A stretch of DNA of 64,000 nt, taken from assembly GCF_001295795.1 (NCBI RefSeq), contig NZ_LJHY01000016.1, positions 1 to 64,000 of the forward strand, given 5' to 3'. Positions 18,649 to 28,279 of the stretch are shown here, piece after piece (position 1 is the stretch's first letter; the number at the start of each line of letters is the position of its first letter). This stretch comes from Novosphingobium sp. AAP83. Its GTDB lineage: Bacteria; Pseudomonadota; Alphaproteobacteria; Sphingomonadales; Sphingomonadaceae. The notes beneath the pieces are model-generated. The model did no database searches. It was not told where the DNA came from and saw nothing but the letters and a program-made list of their open reading frames with translations. Both the position numbers and the translations under genes were made by a program.

Positions 18649-20337
18649 TTAAGGCCCCAAATAGCTGACTGAATCTTGCTGCGTATCAGGCGTGTCCTGA
18701 TGCCTGCGGACAGAACCGAACGGACGCTCAAGCATCCGCCGCACAGACTTGCGCTCACCTTCAATCAAGTAGGCATCAACATCGACCTGCACCGCCAGAT
18801 CGGCAGTGGTGTATCGGTCCCGCGTCCGCAAATAGTCCCCCCACGTGGGGAATTGGTAGCGTTCGGTCCATACTTTGGCGTCGGCAATGTCGCGCGATAA
18901 AGACCAATTGAAGCCGCCATTGCGCAATCGCACCCGCTGCAACTTCAACATTGCGGAATAGAACGCGCGCGCATCGCGTTCTTCAACGTGATACTCGATC
19001 GCAATCACAATCGGGCCGGATCGCAAAGTGATGTCTAGCCGGACTTCAGGATCGGCATGCAAATCTGCCATTTCGGCAGCTGCCTGATCTTGCTTAGGCA
19101 ATGGGAAAGCGATCATCAGCAGCGGAATGAGGGCCAAGCCTATCCCGGAAATAATGACCGCAAATTCGACCGAGGTCGCGCTGGCGATCAACCCTCCGAT
19201 CACCGCGCCAATCGCGATGCCACCCGTTAACGCTGCTGAAAAGAGCGACAATGCGCGGGCCGTCACCCAGCGCGGCGCGCCCACTTGCACTGCCACGTTG
19301 AACAGCGCGATACTCAAGATGTTCGCTCCCCCCGATACGAACATGGCAAGACATGTCAAAATCAATGATCGGCTGACCCCGACAATGATCAAGGCAATGC
19401 CTGCCACCAACATTAGCACACGCGTTGCTTTTTCGATGCCCAATCCGTGATGAAGCTTGCTGACGAACATCGCCCCGGCCACCGCTCCGGCCCCGCTGGA
19501 GCCGAGCAAAAGGCCGTAAGTTGCCGCGTTGCCGCCAAGGATGTCCTTGGCGATCAACGGTGCCAGCGCCGATCCTGTGGCACCGACCATGCCAAACAGG
19601 AACGCCCGCCACAACACTTTGCGGATCATCGCCGAATGGAAAACGAACCGCGCGCCAGAGACAATCGCCCGATCTATCCGTTCAGGCGGCAACCGCGAGG
19701 GCACGTGCTTTCTGCGCCAGAGCAAGAATGCGAACAGCAATGGCAGATAGAACACCGCATTGATCGCGAATGCGGCTTGCGCTCCTGCCAACAGCACGAT
19801 CGCGCCGCCCAAGGCAGGCCCAAAACTGCGCGCCACATTATAGCTGATCGTGCCCAGAGCAATCGCTGCGGGAAGCTGCGCGGGCCCAACTTGTTCGCCA
19901 ATCGAGGACTGCCAGGCCGGACTATAGATCGAAACGCCCGCCCCGATTAGCACACAAAAGCCCAGCAGCACCCACGGCGTTGCAAGCCCCATCCAAGCCA
20001 GCGCCGTTAACACCGCACCACAGATGGCAGAAATCGCAAGGCCGGCCATCGCGATCTTGCGCTTGTCGAACATGTCGGCAATCGCGCCTGCCGGTGCCGC
20101 AACCAGCATCAGGGGCAGCATCATTGCGGTTTGCACCAGTGCGACCATGCCGGGATCGTTGGTCTGCCGGGTCATCTCCCATGCGGCACCTACGCCAAGG
20201 ATCAGTTGTCCGAAGTTGGATAGCAGGCTTGCCGTCCAGATGCGCCGGAACACCGGCTCTTTAAGCGGTGCAAACATGCCGGGTTGTTCGGGTGCCGCGC
20301 TTTGTTCAGACTGGCTCATCGGGGTAGTCGTAGACAT
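18649..20337 (-). CDS. MFS_3 (EntS-like) transporter with a C-terminal soluble domain
   Basis: The first 420 or so residues form a twelve-helix major facilitator of the EntS/MFS_3 type (FRRIWTASLLSNFGQLI, ADMFDKRKIAMAG). A hydrophilic tail of about 130 residues follows (from about QDQAAAEMADLHADPEVRLD), with a predicted ferredoxin-like fold: a strand of EYHVEERDARAFYSAML, an NGGFNWSLSRDIADAKVWTERYQFPTWGDYLRTRDR segment, and an acidic end. Such a tail occurs in the MFS_3 family. I start at the ATG giving MSTTTPMS, since the longer frame overlaps the divergent thiolase leader. Probably an exporter; substrate unknown. Confidence 0.8.
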   Translation of the reverse strand: MSTTTPMSQSEQSAAPEQPGMFAPLKEPVFRRIWTASLLSNFGQLILGVGAAWEMTRQTNDPGMVALVQTAMMLPLMLVAAPAGAIADMFDKRKIAMAGLAISAICGAVLTALAWMGLATPWVLLGFCVLIGAGVSIYSPAWQSSIGEQVGPAQLPAAIALGTISYNVARSFGPALGGAIVLLAGAQAAFAINAVFYLPLLFAFLLWRRKHVPSRLPPERIDRAIVSGARFVFHSAMIRKVLWRAFLFGMVGATGSALAPLIAKDILGGNAATYGLLLGSSGAGAVAGAMFVSKLHHGLGIEKATRVLMLVAGIALIIVGVSRSLILTCLAMFVSGGANILSIALFNVAVQVGAPRWVTARALSLFSAALTGGIAIGAVIGGLIASATSVEFAVIISGIGLALIPLLMIAFPLPKQDQAAAEMADLHADPEVRLDITLRSGPIVIAIEYHVEERDARAFYSAMLKLQRVRLRNGGFNWSLSRDIADAKVWTERYQFPTWGDYLRTRDRYTTADLAVQVDVDAYLIEGERKSVRRMLERPFGSVRRHQDTPDTQQDSVSYLGP

Positions 20338-20482
20338 TTTCGGCCATGGATGACGAGCAATTCGAGGCGGGCAGCACCGCTTATCGCCCGCGCGATTGGC
20401 CACAACTGGCGCAAGGCCAAAGACCGTGCAATCACCATGACCAGACGCAGGATTGCACACTAGACCAATCAGGAGACCCGCA

Positions 20483-21736
20483 ATGGGCGAAGCCTACATC
20501 ATCGACGCGGTGCGCACGCCGCGCAGCATTGGCAAACTCGGCAAAGGTGCGCTGTCTGTGCTGCACCCCCAGCATGTTGCGGCTACAGTCCTGAAGGCGC
20601 TGAAGGATCGCAACAACCTTAACACCGCTGATGTGGACGATGTGATCTGGGGTTGTTCAGCGCAGATGGGCCTGCAAGGCGGGGATATGGGCCGGATGGC
20701 TGCGCTTGACGCAGGCTATGACCAGACAGCCAGCGGCGTCACGCTTGATCGCTTTTGTGGTTCAGGCATCACCGCCACCAGTCTTGCTGCGGCACAAGTG
20801 ATGTCGGGCATGGAAGATCTGGTTGTTGCCGGTGGCACCGAAATGATGAGTCACGTGATGGACATCGGCATGAAGATGCGCGATGCGGGCCTGTCCGCGG
20901 GCGGCATCGGCACCGGCAACGCGCGGCTTCAGGCGGCTCATCCGCAATCGAACCAGGGCGTTTGCGCCGATGCAATTGCCTCGATGGAAGGCATCAGCCG
21001 CGCCGATCTTGAAGCCTTCGGCGTGGAAAGCCAGCGCCGCGCAGGCATCGCGATTGCCGAGGGCCGGTTTGATAAATCGACCGTTCCGGTTCTGGCCGAT
21101 GATGGCAGCGTTATTCTGGATCACGAGGAATATCCGCGCCCGAACACCACGGTCGAAGATCTGGCCGCGATGAAACCCGCCTTTGCGATGATAGCCGATA
21201 TGCCATCGGCCAAAGATGGCCCGACTTTCCGGCAATTGATCAACCAGAAGTATCCCGATCTCGATATCGTGCCGGTGCATCATGTCGGCACATCATCGGG
21301 TGTGGTCGATGGCGCGGCTGCCATTCTTCTGGCATCGGCCGCTTATGTCGAGAAAAGCGGCATGAAGCCGCGCGCACGGATTGTGGCGACGGCCAATGTC
21401 GGCGGTTGCCCCACCTTAATGCTCAACGCACCAGTTGCTGCGGCGCAAAAGGTGCTGGAAAAAGCAGGCCTGACCAAACAGGACATCGACGTTTGGGAAA
21501 TCAACGAAGCCTTCGCGGTTGTCGCCGAAAAGTTCATCCGCGACCTTGATCTGGACCGCGCCAAAGTGAACCCCAACGGCGGCTCTATTGCTTTGGGCCA
21601 TCCGATTGGCGCAACCGGTGCTGTTCTGATCGGCATCGCGCTTGATGAACTGGAGCGCACGGGCGGCCGTTATGCCCTGATCACCATGTGTGCCGCGGGC
21701 GGCATGGCGCCCGCGATCATCATCGAACGTATCTGA
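20483..21736 (+). CDS. Acetyl-CoA C-acyltransferase (3-ketoacyl-CoA thiolase)
   Basis: A complete 417-residue thiolase. The nucleophile cysteine is in LDRFCGSGITAT, the NEAFA motif follows at about 340, then GHPIGATGA with the catalytic histidine, and CAAGGMAPA with the second cysteine. It cleaves a 3-ketoacyl-CoA with CoA to release acetyl-CoA or propionyl-CoA. AGGAG lies seven bases before the ATG. The length is a little above FadA (about 390), as in the steroid thiolases FadA5/FadA6, but substrate class cannot be settled. The gene is divergent from the MFS_3 gene and convergent with an SDR. Confidence 0.93.
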   Translation: MGEAYIIDAVRTPRSIGKLGKGALSVLHPQHVAATVLKALKDRNNLNTADVDDVIWGCSAQMGLQGGDMGRMAALDAGYDQTASGVTLDRFCGSGITATSLAAAQVMSGMEDLVVAGGTEMMSHVMDIGMKMRDAGLSAGGIGTGNARLQAAHPQSNQGVCADAIASMEGISRADLEAFGVESQRRAGIAIAEGRFDKSTVPVLADDGSVILDHEEYPRPNTTVEDLAAMKPAFAMIADMPSAKDGPTFRQLINQKYPDLDIVPVHHVGTSSGVVDGAAAILLASAAYVEKSGMKPRARIVATANVGGCPTLMLNAPVAAAQKVLEKAGLTKQDIDVWEINEAFAVVAEKFIRDLDLDRAKVNPNGGSIALGHPIGATGAVLIGIALDELERTGGRYALITMCAAGGMAPAIIIERI

Positions 21737-21745
21737 GCATAAGGC

Positions 21746-22540
21746 TTAGCGCGGCGGCATGCGAATGCCGCCGTCAAGCCGGATGCACTGCCCGTTGAAA
21801 TAGGTGTTGCGGATCAATTCCATCGCTAGGCTGCCAAATTCCTGCGGCTCACCAAGGCGCTTGGGGAACGGCACCGATGCGCCAAGGCCTTCGAAAATCG
21901 CAGGCGCGCGCTCTTTCACCATCAGCATCGGCGGCGTCGCAAAAATGCCGGGCATGATCGCATTGACGCGAATGCCAAGGTCCATCAGATCACGGGCCAT
22001 CGGCAGCACCATCGCATTGACCGCGCCTTTGCCCCCGCCATAAGTAACCTGGCCGATCTGGCCATCTTCTGCTGCACAACTGGACGTCAGGATGATCAAG
22101 CCACGTTCGCCATCATCGCCCATCGCATCAGCTTGGACCATGCCAAGCGCCGCGATCGACGCCATGCGGTAACTTGCCACGGCAATGCCCATCATCCCGC
22201 GCTCGAAACCTTCGGTCGGCGCACGCTTATAGCAGTTGTTTGCCTTGTCCCAACTGACGGTCTTGCCGCCGCCTGCCACCATAGCGCAGTGAACCAGCAC
22301 GCGTTCCTGGCCATTGGCTGCGCGGGCCTGTTCAAAGCCTGCAAGAACGCTGTCTTCAGACATGATATCCACTTTGCAGAACGTCGCGCCAAGCTCGTCG
22401 GCCAGCGCATTGCCTGCTTCCTCGTTTAAATCGAAAATCGCGACTTTCATGCCTGCTTCGCGCATCGCACGAACCGTCGCCAAACCAAGGCCGGATGCGC
22501 CGCCGGTAACAATGGCCGAAACTGAAGTGTCTGTTTTCAT
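21746..22540 (-). CDS. Short-chain dehydrogenase, 3-hydroxyacyl-CoA dehydrogenase-like, with altered NAG motif
   Basis: 264 residues. GGASGLGL near the N-terminus and IFDLNEE after the second strand suggest NAD. The catalytic tyrosine and lysine are kept as TYGGGKGA, and serines are present in LTSSCAAEDG. The usual NNAG is replaced by VHCAMVAG. It is a relative of the SDR at 10586, sharing GQIGQ before the tyrosine and ending in CIRLDGGIRMPPR. It probably oxidises a 3-hydroxyacyl-CoA; its neighbour on the plus strand is a thiolase, which would use the product. Ten bases separate the two convergent stops. Confidence 0.82.
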   Translation of the reverse strand: MKTDTSVSAIVTGGASGLGLATVRAMREAGMKVAIFDLNEEAGNALADELGATFCKVDIMSEDSVLAGFEQARAANGQERVLVHCAMVAGGGKTVSWDKANNCYKRAPTEGFERGMMGIAVASYRMASIAALGMVQADAMGDDGERGLIILTSSCAAEDGQIGQVTYGGGKGAVNAMVLPMARDLMDLGIRVNAIMPGIFATPPMLMVKERAPAIFEGLGASVPFPKRLGEPQEFGSLAMELIRNTYFNGQCIRLDGGIRMPPR

Positions 22541-22698
22541 GAAGTCGTCTCTCTTGCCGTTTCAGCAGCTATCGCCAGCAAGATCGACAATCGCAATCGC
22601 AATCCTTTAAACCGCGTATCGTCGCCGCGATGGATTTTGAATGGCAGTTTTCTGTCTGTGTCACACGGCTTAGACCGGACCTGAAAAAGGGGTAAGAC

Positions 22699-23925
22699 AT
22701 GACCAAAGTAATGCAAGGTGTCCGTGTGCTTGAAGTGGCGCAGTTCACCTTTGTGCCAGCCGCCGGTGGTATTCTGGCCGATTGGGGTGCCGATGTTATC
22801 AAAGTGGAACATCCTGTGCGGGGTGATACGCAACGCGGTTTTCTGAACATGGGCGGTGTCACGCTCGATCCGCTGCGCCATACGCTGGTGGAACACCCCA
22901 ATCGCGGCAAACGCAGTGTCGGCATTGATGTGTCCACGCCCGAAGGCCAACAGGTTCTCTATGAACTGGCCAAAACTGCAGACGTGTTTTTGACCAATTA
23001 CCTGCCGCAGGTCCGCCAAAAGAATAAATTCGACGTCGAGCACATCCGTGCCGCCAATCCCAACATCATTTATGCCCGCGGCAGTGCCTTGGGTGATAAG
23101 GGGCCAGAGCGTGAAGTGGGCGGCTTTGATGGTACGTGCTTCTGGGCGCGCAGCGGCATTGCCCATGCCATGACGCCCGAGGAATTGCCCGGCCCCTTGG
23201 GCCAAGGCATCCCGGCATTTGGCGATTCCATCGGCGGCATGTTCATTGCGGGCGGCATTTCATCAGCGCTGTACCACCGCGAAAAGACGGGCGAAGCGGT
23301 AGAGCTTGATGTGTCGCTGCTATCAGCCGCCTGGTGGGCTTCGGGTGCGGTTATTGCGCAAGGGCTTGAAACCGGCATCCTGACGCGCAACGCCATGCCG
23401 CAATCGGGGGGTGGTGCCAAAAACCCGTTCATGGGCAATTATTGGACGTCTGATGGCGGCACGATCAACTTGTGCATTGTCAGCCCGACGGGCCTGATCC
23501 GCGATACCTTCAATCACGTCGGTCGCCCGGAAGCCGGCGATGACCCGCGCTTCAAAGATGTCCCCAGCCTGATCGAAAACGCAGCAGCAGCGAGCGGTAT
23601 TCTGGCAGGCGCATTTGCCGCCCAGCCATTTGATTACTGGCGCAAGCATCTCAAGACCATGAAGGGCCAATGGGCGCCGGTCCAAAGCCTGATGGATCTG
23701 ACGACCGATGAACAGGCCGTAGCCAACGACATGATCATCGAAGTCGAGGGCGCAGATGGTGGCGCTCCGCTGAAGCTGGTGCGCGGCCCGGTCCAGTTCA
23801 ATCACGAACCACTGGTGACCACGCGCGCACCACAGGCATCGGAACATACCGAGCTGGTGCTGATGGAACTCGGATTGGAATGGGATCGCATTGAAGCATT
23901 GAAGGAAGTTGGCGCGATTGCCTGA
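22699..23925 (+). CDS. CoA-transferase family III (CaiB/BaiF)
   Basis: A 408-residue family III CoA-transferase in standard order: [32 protein letters not shown] at the N-terminus, GKRSVGIDV, then [11 protein letters not shown] whose aspartate is the catalytic acyl-anhydride residue, and [15 protein letters not shown] sequence ([11 protein letters not shown]). It would move CoA from an acyl-CoA donor to a free acid, or act as a racemase. Upstream, the 158-base divergent region with the SDR contains AAAGGGGT as ribosome site. It overlaps by 17 bases the acyl-CoA ligase gene, giving two activation routes in one operon. Confidence 0.9.
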   Translation: MTKVMQGVRVLEVAQFTFVPAAGGILADWGADVIKVEHPVRGDTQRGFLNMGGVTLDPLRHTLVEHPNRGKRSVGIDVSTPEGQQVLYELAKTADVFLTNYLPQVRQKNKFDVEHIRAANPNIIYARGSALGDKGPEREVGGFDGTCFWARSGIAHAMTPEELPGPLGQGIPAFGDSIGGMFIAGGISSALYHREKTGEAVELDVSLLSAAWWASGAVIAQGLETGILTRNAMPQSGGGAKNPFMGNYWTSDGGTINLCIVSPTGLIRDTFNHVGRPEAGDDPRFKDVPSLIENAAAASGILAGAFAAQPFDYWRKHLKTMKGQWAPVQSLMDLTTDEQAVANDMIIEVEGADGGAPLKLVRGPVQFNHEPLVTTRAPQASEHTELVLMELGLEWDRIEALKEVGAIA

Positions 23926-25432
23926 AACATCGGTCTCTCTGGCTGAAATGGTGGGGCAGGCACTGGCACGCGATGCTGCCCTGCCCGCCATTGAATTCGA
24001 AGACCAATGGCACACTTGGGGTGATCTGCGTCGGATTGCTCATGAGCTGGACCGGTGCCTTGCTTCCAGCGGCATCCGGCCCGACGCGCCGGTCGCCTTC
24101 GTTCCGCGCAATACACCCGCGTCCATTGCCGCCTTGCTTGCACTGCTGGCGGGCCAGCGCACGGTGCGCATGGTCTATGCCTTCCAGTCGCCATCGGTCA
24201 TCGGCAGCGAAATTGAGCGGTTGGCACCTGCTGCAGCTATTGTCGATTCAGCCGATCTGGCCAAAGATATTGCGCCGACGCTGGCAGAAGCGGGGATCGC
24301 CGGGATCGTCCTGAACAATGGCAGCGTTGCCCCGATTGCTGGAGCGCATCTGGCGCACGGGGAAGCTGCATTGCGTAAAGGGCCGCAAACGCCGTTGATT
24401 GAAATCCTTACCAGCGGCACAACCGGCCCGCCAAAGCAATTCCCGATAACGCACAAAATGATCGCAGAAAGCATGGTTGGCGCAGCGGCATTGAACCCCG
24501 CAGCGCAAGCTGCTGCTGCTACTTTGGCACCTTACCTGCTCTATTTTCCGCTAGGCAATATATCAGGCATTTATTCGACGATCCCGACGCTGGTTCGCGG
24601 CCAGCGAGCCTGCTTGCTGGACCGGTTCAGCATAGCCGACTGGCACCGGTATGTTTTGCGTCATCGCCCCACGCACAGCGGTATCCCGCCAGCCAGCATG
24701 CGGGCACTGCTTGATGCGGATATCCCCGTCGGCGATCTGGCTTCGATAAAGGCAATGGGCATCGGCGCGGCTCCGCTCCCGCCCGGATTGCAGCGTCAAT
24801 TTGAACAGTGCTATGGCATTCCTGTGCTGCTTTCCTATGGAGCGACCGAGTTTGGCGGTCCCGTCTGTGCCTGGTCTCCTGATCTGCATGCACAATGGGG
24901 TGCGACCAAGCTGGGCAGCGTTGGCAGGCCCATCCTTGGCGCCCAATTGCGTATAATCGATCTTGAAACCGGAACAGAAGCAGCTTGTGGAACGGTCGGC
25001 CGCGTTGAGGTGATCTCCCCGAGAATCGGCCCGGAATGGATTCGCACGGCAGATCTCGGGTCCATTGATCAGGACGGATTTCTGTTCCTTGCCGGGCGAA
25101 CGGACAGTGCCATCATGCGCGGCGGCTTCAAGATTCTGCCTGATACAATCGAGCGCGCTTTGCTGCAGCATTCCGCAGTGGCCGAGGTTGCTGTGGTTGG
25201 GGTTCCGGACAAGCGGTTGAGCGAAGTTCCTGCGGCAATGGTCTGTTTGGCAAACGGGATGCAAAGTACCACAGTTGCCACACTTCAAAGACATCTGAGA
25301 GATACGCTGCCATCGACGCACTTGCCGGTGCACTGGCTCATCACGGATTCGCTGCCACGCAACGCCTCGATGAAGATTGATCTTCAAGCAATCCGCTGTA
25401 TTTTCAATACCTTGCATTCGCACGATCTATAA
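23909..25432 (+). CDS. Acyl-CoA synthetase (AMP-dependent ligase)
   Basis: 507 residues of the ANL superfamily. The phosphate loop reads [16 protein letters not shown] near residue 170; YGATEFGGP is the A5 motif, [19 protein letters not shown] holds the conserved aspartate, and the C-terminal lysine lies in [10 protein letters not shown]. It activates a carboxylic acid through an acyl-adenylate to acyl-CoA. The start is an uncommon codon: TTG at 23909 (AAGGAAG just before it) or TTG at 23918, both overlapping the CoA-transferase. The protein's first 60 residues are compact for the family. Substrate not assigned. Confidence 0.85.
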   Translation: MARLPETSVSLAEMVGQALARDAALPAIEFEDQWHTWGDLRRIAHELDRCLASSGIRPDAPVAFVPRNTPASIAALLALLAGQRTVRMVYAFQSPSVIGSEIERLAPAAAIVDSADLAKDIAPTLAEAGIAGIVLNNGSVAPIAGAHLAHGEAALRKGPQTPLIEILTSGTTGPPKQFPITHKMIAESMVGAAALNPAAQAAAATLAPYLLYFPLGNISGIYSTIPTLVRGQRACLLDRFSIADWHRYVLRHRPTHSGIPPASMRALLDADIPVGDLASIKAMGIGAAPLPPGLQRQFEQCYGIPVLLSYGATEFGGPVCAWSPDLHAQWGATKLGSVGRPILGAQLRIIDLETGTEAACGTVGRVEVISPRIGPEWIRTADLGSIDQDGFLFLAGRTDSAIMRGGFKILPDTIERALLQHSAVAEVAVVGVPDKRLSEVPAAMVCLANGMQSTTVATLQRHLRDTLPSTHLPVHWLITDSLPRNASMKIDLQAIRCIFNTLHSHDL

Positions 25433-25512
25433 AAAACTACACCTCATCATTTTTCCGTTGACTTGCCATCCTCCTTAGCCAACAACTGTGTTCATTAGAG
25501 AGGAGAACAAAA

Positions 25513-26316
25513 ATGCGCTCGACGGAGTCGAACAAGGCAAAAATTGCCAATCGCGTTATCGAAGTTCTTGATTTTTTTGATGATAATCACACCGAGGCCA
25601 CGGTGATGGATATCGTGCGCAAGTACAATCGTCCGCAATCCAGCACGTCGGAATTGCTTTCAAGCCTCGTGAATCTGGGCTTGCTTTACAAGGATCCCGT
25701 CAGCCGGTCCTATTCGCCCACCCCGCGCGCTGCGCTGCTCGGTGCAGTGGCCCAGCCGGACTTTATCCGTGATGGCCAGTTGATGGCTATGGTAGACCGT
25801 CTGGTGGCGCAAACCGGCCTTGCGATTGCCGTGTTCGGCATGGTCGGACTCAACGTGCAGATCTTCTCGTGGCGTGGTGGCAACTCGAAGCTGTGTACGG
25901 CACGCCATGATGGTTTCAGCAGCGGGATGCAGGAACGCATGACCGACAGCGCCGCCGGCATGCTCTTGCTCTCCACGATCACGCAGCCACGTCGGGATGG
26001 CATGATCCGCCGCCTCAACGCCGAAGCACCCGAAAGCAAGCAGTTCCCGTTCTCGGAAATGTCCGCAAAGGTTGAACAGGTCCGTCAGTCCGGTTTTTCG
26101 TGCGGCATGGCCGGTTTCGGCTCGATTGCTGATACTTGTGCGGTTCTGTTGCCAAACCAGTCGCCTAATCGCCCGATCGCGATTGGCTTTGTTTATGAGC
26201 CTTCACATCAGGTTGATGCAGAAGCCTTGCGCCAGTTACTGGTCGAAGCCGTATCACACTGCGAAAAACAGCCGCCTGCGTCGGCTTCGGTTTTGCCAAT
26301 GTCCTCCGCCGCTTGA
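25513..26316 (+). CDS. IclR-family transcriptional regulator
   Basis: 267 residues. The N-terminal winged helix-turn-helix (ATVMDIVRKYNRPQSSTSELLSSLVNLGLLYKD) and a C-terminal GAF-like effector domain (AIAVFGMVGLNVQIFSW to the SFSCGMAGFGSIADTCAVLLP region) match the IclR family, although the domain is diverged. AGAGGAGA lies directly upstream of the ATG. It follows the CoA-transferase/ligase operon by 80 bases and is closed by a hairpin terminator. IclR proteins often control adjacent catabolic operons, so the upstream ligase operon or the downstream SDR operon are the candidates. Confidence 0.8.
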   Translation: MRSTESNKAKIANRVIEVLDFFDDNHTEATVMDIVRKYNRPQSSTSELLSSLVNLGLLYKDPVSRSYSPTPRAALLGAVAQPDFIRDGQLMAMVDRLVAQTGLAIAVFGMVGLNVQIFSWRGGNSKLCTARHDGFSSGMQERMTDSAAGMLLLSTITQPRRDGMIRRLNAEAPESKQFPFSEMSAKVEQVRQSGFSCGMAGFGSIADTCAVLLPNQSPNRPIAIGFVYEPSHQVDAEALRQLLVEAVSHCEKQPPASASVLPMSSAA

Positions 26317-26345
26317 GTGGCAATTTAGCGCATTAATCTCTCCAG

Positions 26346-26376
26346 ATGGCGGTTCTCAAGCGAGGGCCGCCATTTT
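26346..26376 (+). terminator. Rho-independent terminator after the IclR gene
   Basis: ATGGCGG and CCGCCAT pair, with CTC/GAG inside the stem around AAGC and a two-base mismatch, followed by four T. It lies 30 bases after the IclR stop. The next 140 bases, up to the SDR remnant, hold a short open minus-strand frame but nothing I can assign. Confidence 0.65.
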
Positions 26377-26517
26377 GCGTTTAAGGCTGAAATCAAAGAA
26401 GTTTCGGTGCACCGGGTAGTAGCTACAGCGCACCAATGCGCGCACCGCGCCAAGCTGTGCGGCGATTGCGTCGCAAAATGCAGTGGCGCGGGCAACTGTC
26501 AGGATATTGGGTTCCTC

Positions 26518-26859
26518 TTATCGGCGCATTTGTGGTTCAGGAGCGCGGGTCATTTTCTCAACCGCTTGGCGGCGCGGCATCGCCTGCGGTGCGGCAAATC
26601 CGGCGGCCAGTTCAGGCAGGACCAGAACCGGTCCCCTATCCAGATTGGCCAGCGCAAAGCGCGCAACGTCAGACGGTTCGGTAGCGGACACGCCGTTGTT
26701 TGCCCTATCTCAGACCGCTTGAGTGCCGGCGTGCGCGTGCATCCGATTATCAGCGCGGCCACATCGATGCCAAGCGACGCCAATTGGTCCGCAAAAGCCA
26801 CTCCAACGCCCTCAGCCTCCCCGCCCCGGCAATTCATAACACGCAGCAAATTCGGTCAC
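26518..26859 (-). pseudogene. SDR-family oxidoreductase remnant with internal deletion and frameshifts
   Basis: The frame begins VTEFAACYELPG, shifts, and continues GGEAEGVGVAFADQLASLGID, the cofactor-binding start of an SDR of the kind that begins MTEFAxxYGPWALIAGGAEGVG. It then jumps to CTRTPALKRSEIG, which is the end of the SDR core, and after a second shift near 26705 reads ATEPSDVARFALANLDRGPV and MPRRQAVEKMTR, typical of the same family's C-terminus. The middle of about 150 residues, with the catalytic serine, tyrosine and lysine, is missing. Its GTG start overlaps the stop of the VOC gene by four bases, so it was once coupled. Family assignment is by motif reading only. Confidence 0.7.
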
Positions 26860-27326
26860 TTGGGGCCACCCAATTGAGCCCACCTCTCATCGCTCATCCA
26901 AGTATATTCAATATAGTGCCCGCAGAAGCTGCGCCCATCAAGATAGAGGAACTTGAGCAGATCGCCGTCATTCGCCCGTTCCAGCACAACCGGCAAATTC
27001 TGGTTGGCCACAGCGGCGCGGAGCGGCTCCCATTCGGGCACGCGCATGCAGATATGGTGGAAATGCATCAGCCCGCCATTGCTGACGCAATTACGGTAAA
27101 TGCCTGATTCGTCGTCGGTTACCTCGATCAGTTCATATTGCAGATCACCAACCCAGATAAACGCGATCTTGCTCGCCACGCGCTTGATCCCGTCGGGCGT
27201 CCAGAGCATCTGCTCGATCGCAAAGGGCCGGACATTGCTGATATCCGCGCGAGCAGCAAAAGCTGCAATCGCGGCATCGATATCGTCACAGATATAGGCG
27301 TTCTGGTAATGATGCCCGGTAATCAT
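26856..27326 (-). CDS. VOC (glyoxalase/dioxygenase superfamily) protein
   Basis: 156 residues with two beta-alpha-beta-beta-beta modules: the N-terminal one begins HHYQNAYICDDIDAAIAAF, the second HFHHICMRVPEWEPLRAAV. Candidate metal ligands are the histidine pair HH at the start, the glutamate of YELIEV, HFHH in the middle and the glutamate of HYIEYTW near the end, which is the usual two-histidine two-glutamate set. Glyoxalase-type isomerases and epimerases (such as methylmalonyl-CoA epimerase) are relatives. It formerly formed an operon with the SDR remnant. Confidence 0.75.
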   Translation of the reverse strand: MITGHHYQNAYICDDIDAAIAAFAARADISNVRPFAIEQMLWTPDGIKRVASKIAFIWVGDLQYELIEVTDDESGIYRNCVSNGGLMHFHHICMRVPEWEPLRAAVANQNLPVVLERANDGDLLKFLYLDGRSFCGHYIEYTWMSDERWAQLGGPK

Positions 27327-27474
27327 GGCCGCAATCTTTCCTGTTCAGATCGGCAGGCTAGCAGCACGATGGAACCAGTGTCCTCCTACCCAGACAGTGA
27401 TCGCCGAAGCGATTGGTAACAGGCTGGAAAGCCGCGCCGTGCTCCGCCATGCTCCCATCAAAGAGGAAATGGAT

Positions 27475-28269
27475 ATGGGCACCGGTCTGTTTGATTGCAC
27501 TGGCAAAGTTACGCTGGTTACGGGCGGCAATGGCGGCATTGGCCTTGGTTTTGCGATGGGCGTGGCCAAGATGGGCGGCGATGTGGCGATCTGGGCGCGT
27601 AACGTGGAAAAGAACGCTGCGGCCAAGGCGGCCTTGCTGGAAGCGGGCGCTGGCCGCGTGGAAACTTACATCGTCGATGTCTCGTCAGAAGAGGCAATTC
27701 TGGCGGGCTATGATCAATTGATGGCCGATTTCGGCCGGATAGACTGCGTGTTTGCCAATTCGGGCGCATCACCGCGCTACAAATCGATCTTTGATATGCC
27801 GAGCGATCATTGGCACGATTTCCAGAAGACCGCATTGCACGGCGCATTCTTCACCTTGCGCGAAGGTGCGCGGCATATGAAGGCGCGCGCGGAAGCTGGC
27901 GAACCAGGCGGCAGTCTGGTTGCTTGCGGTAGCTTGTCGATGTTCCAAGGGCTTGCTGGCAAAGCGGAATACGCTGCGTCCAAAAGCGCGATTGCGGCAG
28001 TGATCCGCTGTCTCGCTGCTGAAATGGGCGAATTCGGCGTCCGCGCCAATGTCGTGGCTCCCGGCCTGATCATCACGCCAATGATGGGGCCAGCCGATGG
28101 CCCGGCAGTGCAGTACCTGAAGGGCCTTTATGAGCCGATCACGCCGATGAAGCGCGTTGGCGCGGTCGAAGATTTTGAAGGCATCGCCGCCTTTCTATGC
28201 TCCGATGCCTCATCGTTCCTGACCGGTGAAACGATCAAGATCGATGGCGGCTACATGATCCGCGGATAA
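27475..28269 (+). CDS. Short-chain dehydrogenase/reductase
   Basis: 264 residues. The cofactor motif is GGNGGIGLG with ARNVEKN after the second strand. FANSGAS replaces NNAG, CGSLSMFQGLAGKAEYAASKSA gives the serine, tyrosine and lysine, and GETIKIDGGYMIRG ends the protein. The first ATG of several was rejected because AAGAGGA lies seven bases before the ATG I chose, giving MGTGLFDCTGK. It begins a tight plus-strand operon with an alcohol dehydrogenase and a metallo-beta-lactamase protein, so it probably oxidises or reduces a hydroxy or keto group on the same intermediate. Confidence 0.85.
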   Translation: MGTGLFDCTGKVTLVTGGNGGIGLGFAMGVAKMGGDVAIWARNVEKNAAAKAALLEAGAGRVETYIVDVSSEEAILAGYDQLMADFGRIDCVFANSGASPRYKSIFDMPSDHWHDFQKTALHGAFFTLREGARHMKARAEAGEPGGSLVACGSLSMFQGLAGKAEYAASKSAIAAVIRCLAAEMGEFGVRANVVAPGLIITPMMGPADGPAVQYLKGLYEPITPMKRVGAVEDFEGIAAFLCSDASSFLTGETIKIDGGYMIRG

Positions 28270-28279
28270 GGACTGACCG

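Noticed and set aside
21752..21773. CGGCGGCAT/ATGCCGCCG nine-base hairpin between the thiolase and the convergent SDR
   Set aside because: It lies inside the last codons of the SDR gene and has no T run on either side, so a terminator call is not supported.
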